Origin: Desulfobacula sp.
GTDB taxonomy: Bacteria; Desulfobacterota; Desulfobacteria; Desulfobacterales; Desulfobacteraceae
Direction: 5' to 3'
DNA: 6,922 nucleotides
NCBI GenBank assembly: GCA_027858355.1
Contig: JAQICW010000145.1
Coordinates: 1 to 6,922, forward strand
In this document: positions 5,975 to 6,922 of the stretch, piece by piece
Position numbering within the stretch: position 1 is the first letter of the stretch
Layout of the letters: each line of letters opens with the position of its first letter
The notes under the pieces: model-generated
Told to the model about the DNA's origin: nothing
The model's input: only the letters and a program-made list of their open reading frames with translations
Database searches by the model: none
Translations under genes and position numbers: made by a program

Positions 5975-6274
5975 GAAAGCATTCCAAACCCTCCACCCAC
6001 GACCTTTCTAAATGCATACTTCAGGGATTCCCAAGGGGTCACGGCCGTTGATGAAGACCCGGATAACGCCATCCTGATGTTAACATATGCTAAATTGCTT
6101 GAAACCTGCGGATGGAAGGTCTCGCATTTACTGGACTGTCCTCTGTCAACGGAAAAGTTTACCGAAAATATGGTAAACAGAATCCATGGACAAAGAACCC
6201 TGGGTATTGTCAGAAGAACCTTGATCATTGGAAAACCAGATGTCCTTCATAAGAATGAAGCTATGCAGGATTGA
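5975..6274 (+). pseudogene. Open-frame remnant, unrecognised protein
   Basis: A frame of 99 codons runs from just after TAA 5972-5974 to TGA 6272-6274. Its only ATG is at 6077 and has no ribosome site, so the coding-like sequence before it (FLNAYFRDSQGVTAVDEDP) points to a lost start. The following stretch (AILMLTYAKLLETCGWKV, then LLDCPLSTEKFTENMV, and GQRTLGIVRRTLIIGKPDV) has an amphipathic helix-strand pattern typical of a soluble alpha/beta protein. I recognise no family. The minus strand over 5971-6228 is also open, but its translation is less protein-like. It is probably a 3' remnant of a larger gene; a short expressed protein of 65 residues from 6077 cannot be excluded. Confidence 0.35.
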
Positions 6275-6426
6275 TTGATAAATTTGCTGGGATTAAATGT
6301 GTTGGTTATGATCAAAAAGGAGGCTGGAAACCACAAAAAGTATGGCTGCACCTGGGGAGGAAGAGATACAGTGTACTGTATATTGTGGTTGGTTATTTTT
6401 TAATAATGTGTGGACACAGAGGATAG
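6259..6426 (+). pseudogene. Small open-frame remnant with hydrophobic C-terminus, unrecognised
   Basis: The frame is open from 6259 to TAG 6424-6426, overlapping the end of the previous fragment in another phase. It reads GLIDKFAGIKCVGYDQ, then GGWKPQKVWLHLGRKR and a hydrophobic run YSVLYIVVGYFLIMCG. The only candidate start is TTG 6271 with no spaced ribosome site. A one-base shift near 6265-6275 would join it to the preceding fragment, so both may be one broken gene. No family is recognised. Confidence 0.25.
6366..6381. promoter_or_regulatory. Dyad ATACAGT-GT-ACTGTAT, operator-like
   Basis: Two 7-bp arms (6366-6372 and 6375-6381) are exact reverse complements around GT. The size and symmetry suit a dimeric repressor site. 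It lies in the debris region about 160 bp beyond the Fic stop, so no regulated gene is evident and chance is possible. Confidence 0.2.
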
Positions 6427-6445
6427 TCTTGGGTCCTTATCCTCT
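6418..6445. repeat. 8-bp inverted repeat AGAGGATA...TATCCTCT
   Basis: Arms at 6418-6425 and 6438-6445 match perfectly around a 12-base loop and are followed on the + strand by TTGAAAA. It could be a weak terminator for the fragment ending at 6426, but there is no U-tract. Confidence 0.3.
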
Positions 6446-6480
6446 TTGAAAATTGAGATTAATTGCAAATAGTCCTCTTT

Positions 6481-6511
6481 AAAAAAAATCAGTCTGGAAA
6501 ATTATATTTTC
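6481..6511 (-). terminator. Possible weak terminator of the Fic gene
   Basis: On the minus strand GAAAAT-ATA-ATTTTC (6497-6511) forms a small AT-rich hairpin, followed 8 bases later by eight Ts (complement of A 6481-6488). It lies about 30 bp beyond the stop. The stem is weak and the gap before the T-run is long. Confidence 0.25.
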
Positions 6512-6539
6512 TAATTCAATCCGATGTTGAAATATTAAT

Positions 6540-6922
6540 TTATGACCTTACAAATTTTAAAAGCGCCTCATAGTAATAGTTGTCAGCTTTTTTCAGTGCC
6601 TTAATATACATGGCACGAACATTTCCTGTTTTAGCAAGATTGACCCTTCCCCAGGAGAAAGGTTCTTTGTTGAATATCTTTTCCAATATAAGATCAGCCA
6701 TCAATCTAGCGTGTCTACCGTTTCCATTGGAAAACGGGTGAATGAGAACTAACCGATGATGAAACCGGACAGCAAATTCATCCGGAGGGTATGCATCAAA
6801 CTCAATCCAACCGACTGCCTCATCACATAGCTTGTGAACCTCCACCGGGATATCAACATGCCGGATGCCAATATTCTTTTCTGTTTTTCGGTATTTTCCA
6901 GCCCATTTCCACACATCACCAA
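6540..6922 (-). CDS. Fic-domain protein like mobile mystery protein B, N-terminus cut by the window edge
   Basis: The frame is open to the edge of the window, and 126 C-terminal residues are visible (full members are about 190-200). The sequence GDVWKWAGKYRKTEKNIG, then YPPDEFAVRFHHRL, the Fic motif HPFSNGNGRHAR (near 6705-6740) and FSWGRVNL with a closing LLKFVRS follow the mobile mystery protein B pattern. Fic proteins transfer AMP or another phosphate-containing group to hydroxyl side chains. The catalytic His and the GNGRxxR anion hole are present. The acidic residue often found before GNGR is Asn here, as also happens in some relatives. The codon at 6912-6914 is GTG but is an internal Val, not the start. 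Family B is usually encoded next to the helix-turn-helix mobile mystery protein A, which would lie beyond 6922. No inhibitory (S/T)xxxE(G/N) motif is visible in this part. Confidence 0.9.
   Translation of the reverse strand, partial: GDVWKWAGKYRKTEKNIGIRHVDIPVEVHKLCDEAVGWIEFDAYPPDEFAVRFHHRLVLIHPFSNGNGRHARLMADLILEKIFNKEPFSWGRVNLAKTGNVRAMYIKALKKADNYYYEALLKFVRS

Larger units (their letters stand above)
5633..6539. other. Gene-poor stretch with palindromes and coding debris
   Basis: About 900 bp follow menG without a convincing intact gene on either strand. The left part (about 5673-5814) is dominated by inverted repeats. Next come fragments of open frame on the + strand in three different frames (about 5815-5942, 5975-6274, 6259-6426). 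Their residues look protein-like, but they lack a proper start and ribosome site. The right part (6427-6539) is AT-rich with small dyads and no coding sign. The pattern fits decayed genes plus inserted repeat sequence beside the Fic gene. Confidence 0.6.

Noticed and set aside
5971..6228. 85-codon open frame on the minus strand
   Set aside because: It is antisense to the more protein-like + strand remnant, has no ribosome site seen and no recognisable motif.

Overview
This window most likely comes from a Gram-negative, anaerobic, menaquinone-using bacterium of the Desulfobacterota type (Desulfobacter/Desulfobacula relatives). That placement is inferred from gene content: a CooT-family protein paired with a DUF3842 protein, a MenG/UbiE methyltransferase, a GltA/NfnL-type flavoprotein subunit and moderate-to-low GC. 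No rRNA, tRNA, CRISPR array or insertion sequence was seen.

Layout. Positions 1-237 hold the C-terminal end of an NADPH-dependent glutamate synthase (GltA-type) or NfnL-like subunit on the + strand. A strong hairpin (241-300) separates it from a convergent minus-strand cluster: tmk (dTMP kinase, TTG start) -> DUF3842 protein -> CooT-family small protein. A good sigma-70-like promoter for this cluster lies at 1755-1783. Diverging from it is a COG2509-type FAD-dependent dehydrogenase (1903-3282) with a four-cysteine cluster. Converging on that gene is a second minus-strand pair, dnaJ -> queD, 20 bp apart. Divergent from dnaJ is menG/ubiE (4931-5632), the last methylation step of menaquinone synthesis.

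From 5633 to about 6539 there is no convincing intact gene. The first part (about 5673-5814) is packed with inverted repeats, including a perfect 11-bp-arm hairpin and a nested two-stem structure with alternative pairings. After it come three open-frame fragments in different frames that look like gene debris. The right edge carries a minus-strand Fic-domain protein very like mobile mystery protein B, cut by the window edge. The debris, palindromes and mobile-element-associated Fic gene mark the last 1.3 kb as accessory DNA next to a housekeeping block.

Most of the window is ordinary housekeeping: nucleotide supply, protein folding, quinone and queuosine synthesis. The points most worth a second look are the DUF3842-CooT pair behind tmk, the hairpin cluster after menG, the cysteine cluster of the flavoprotein, and the Fic gene with its off-window partner.
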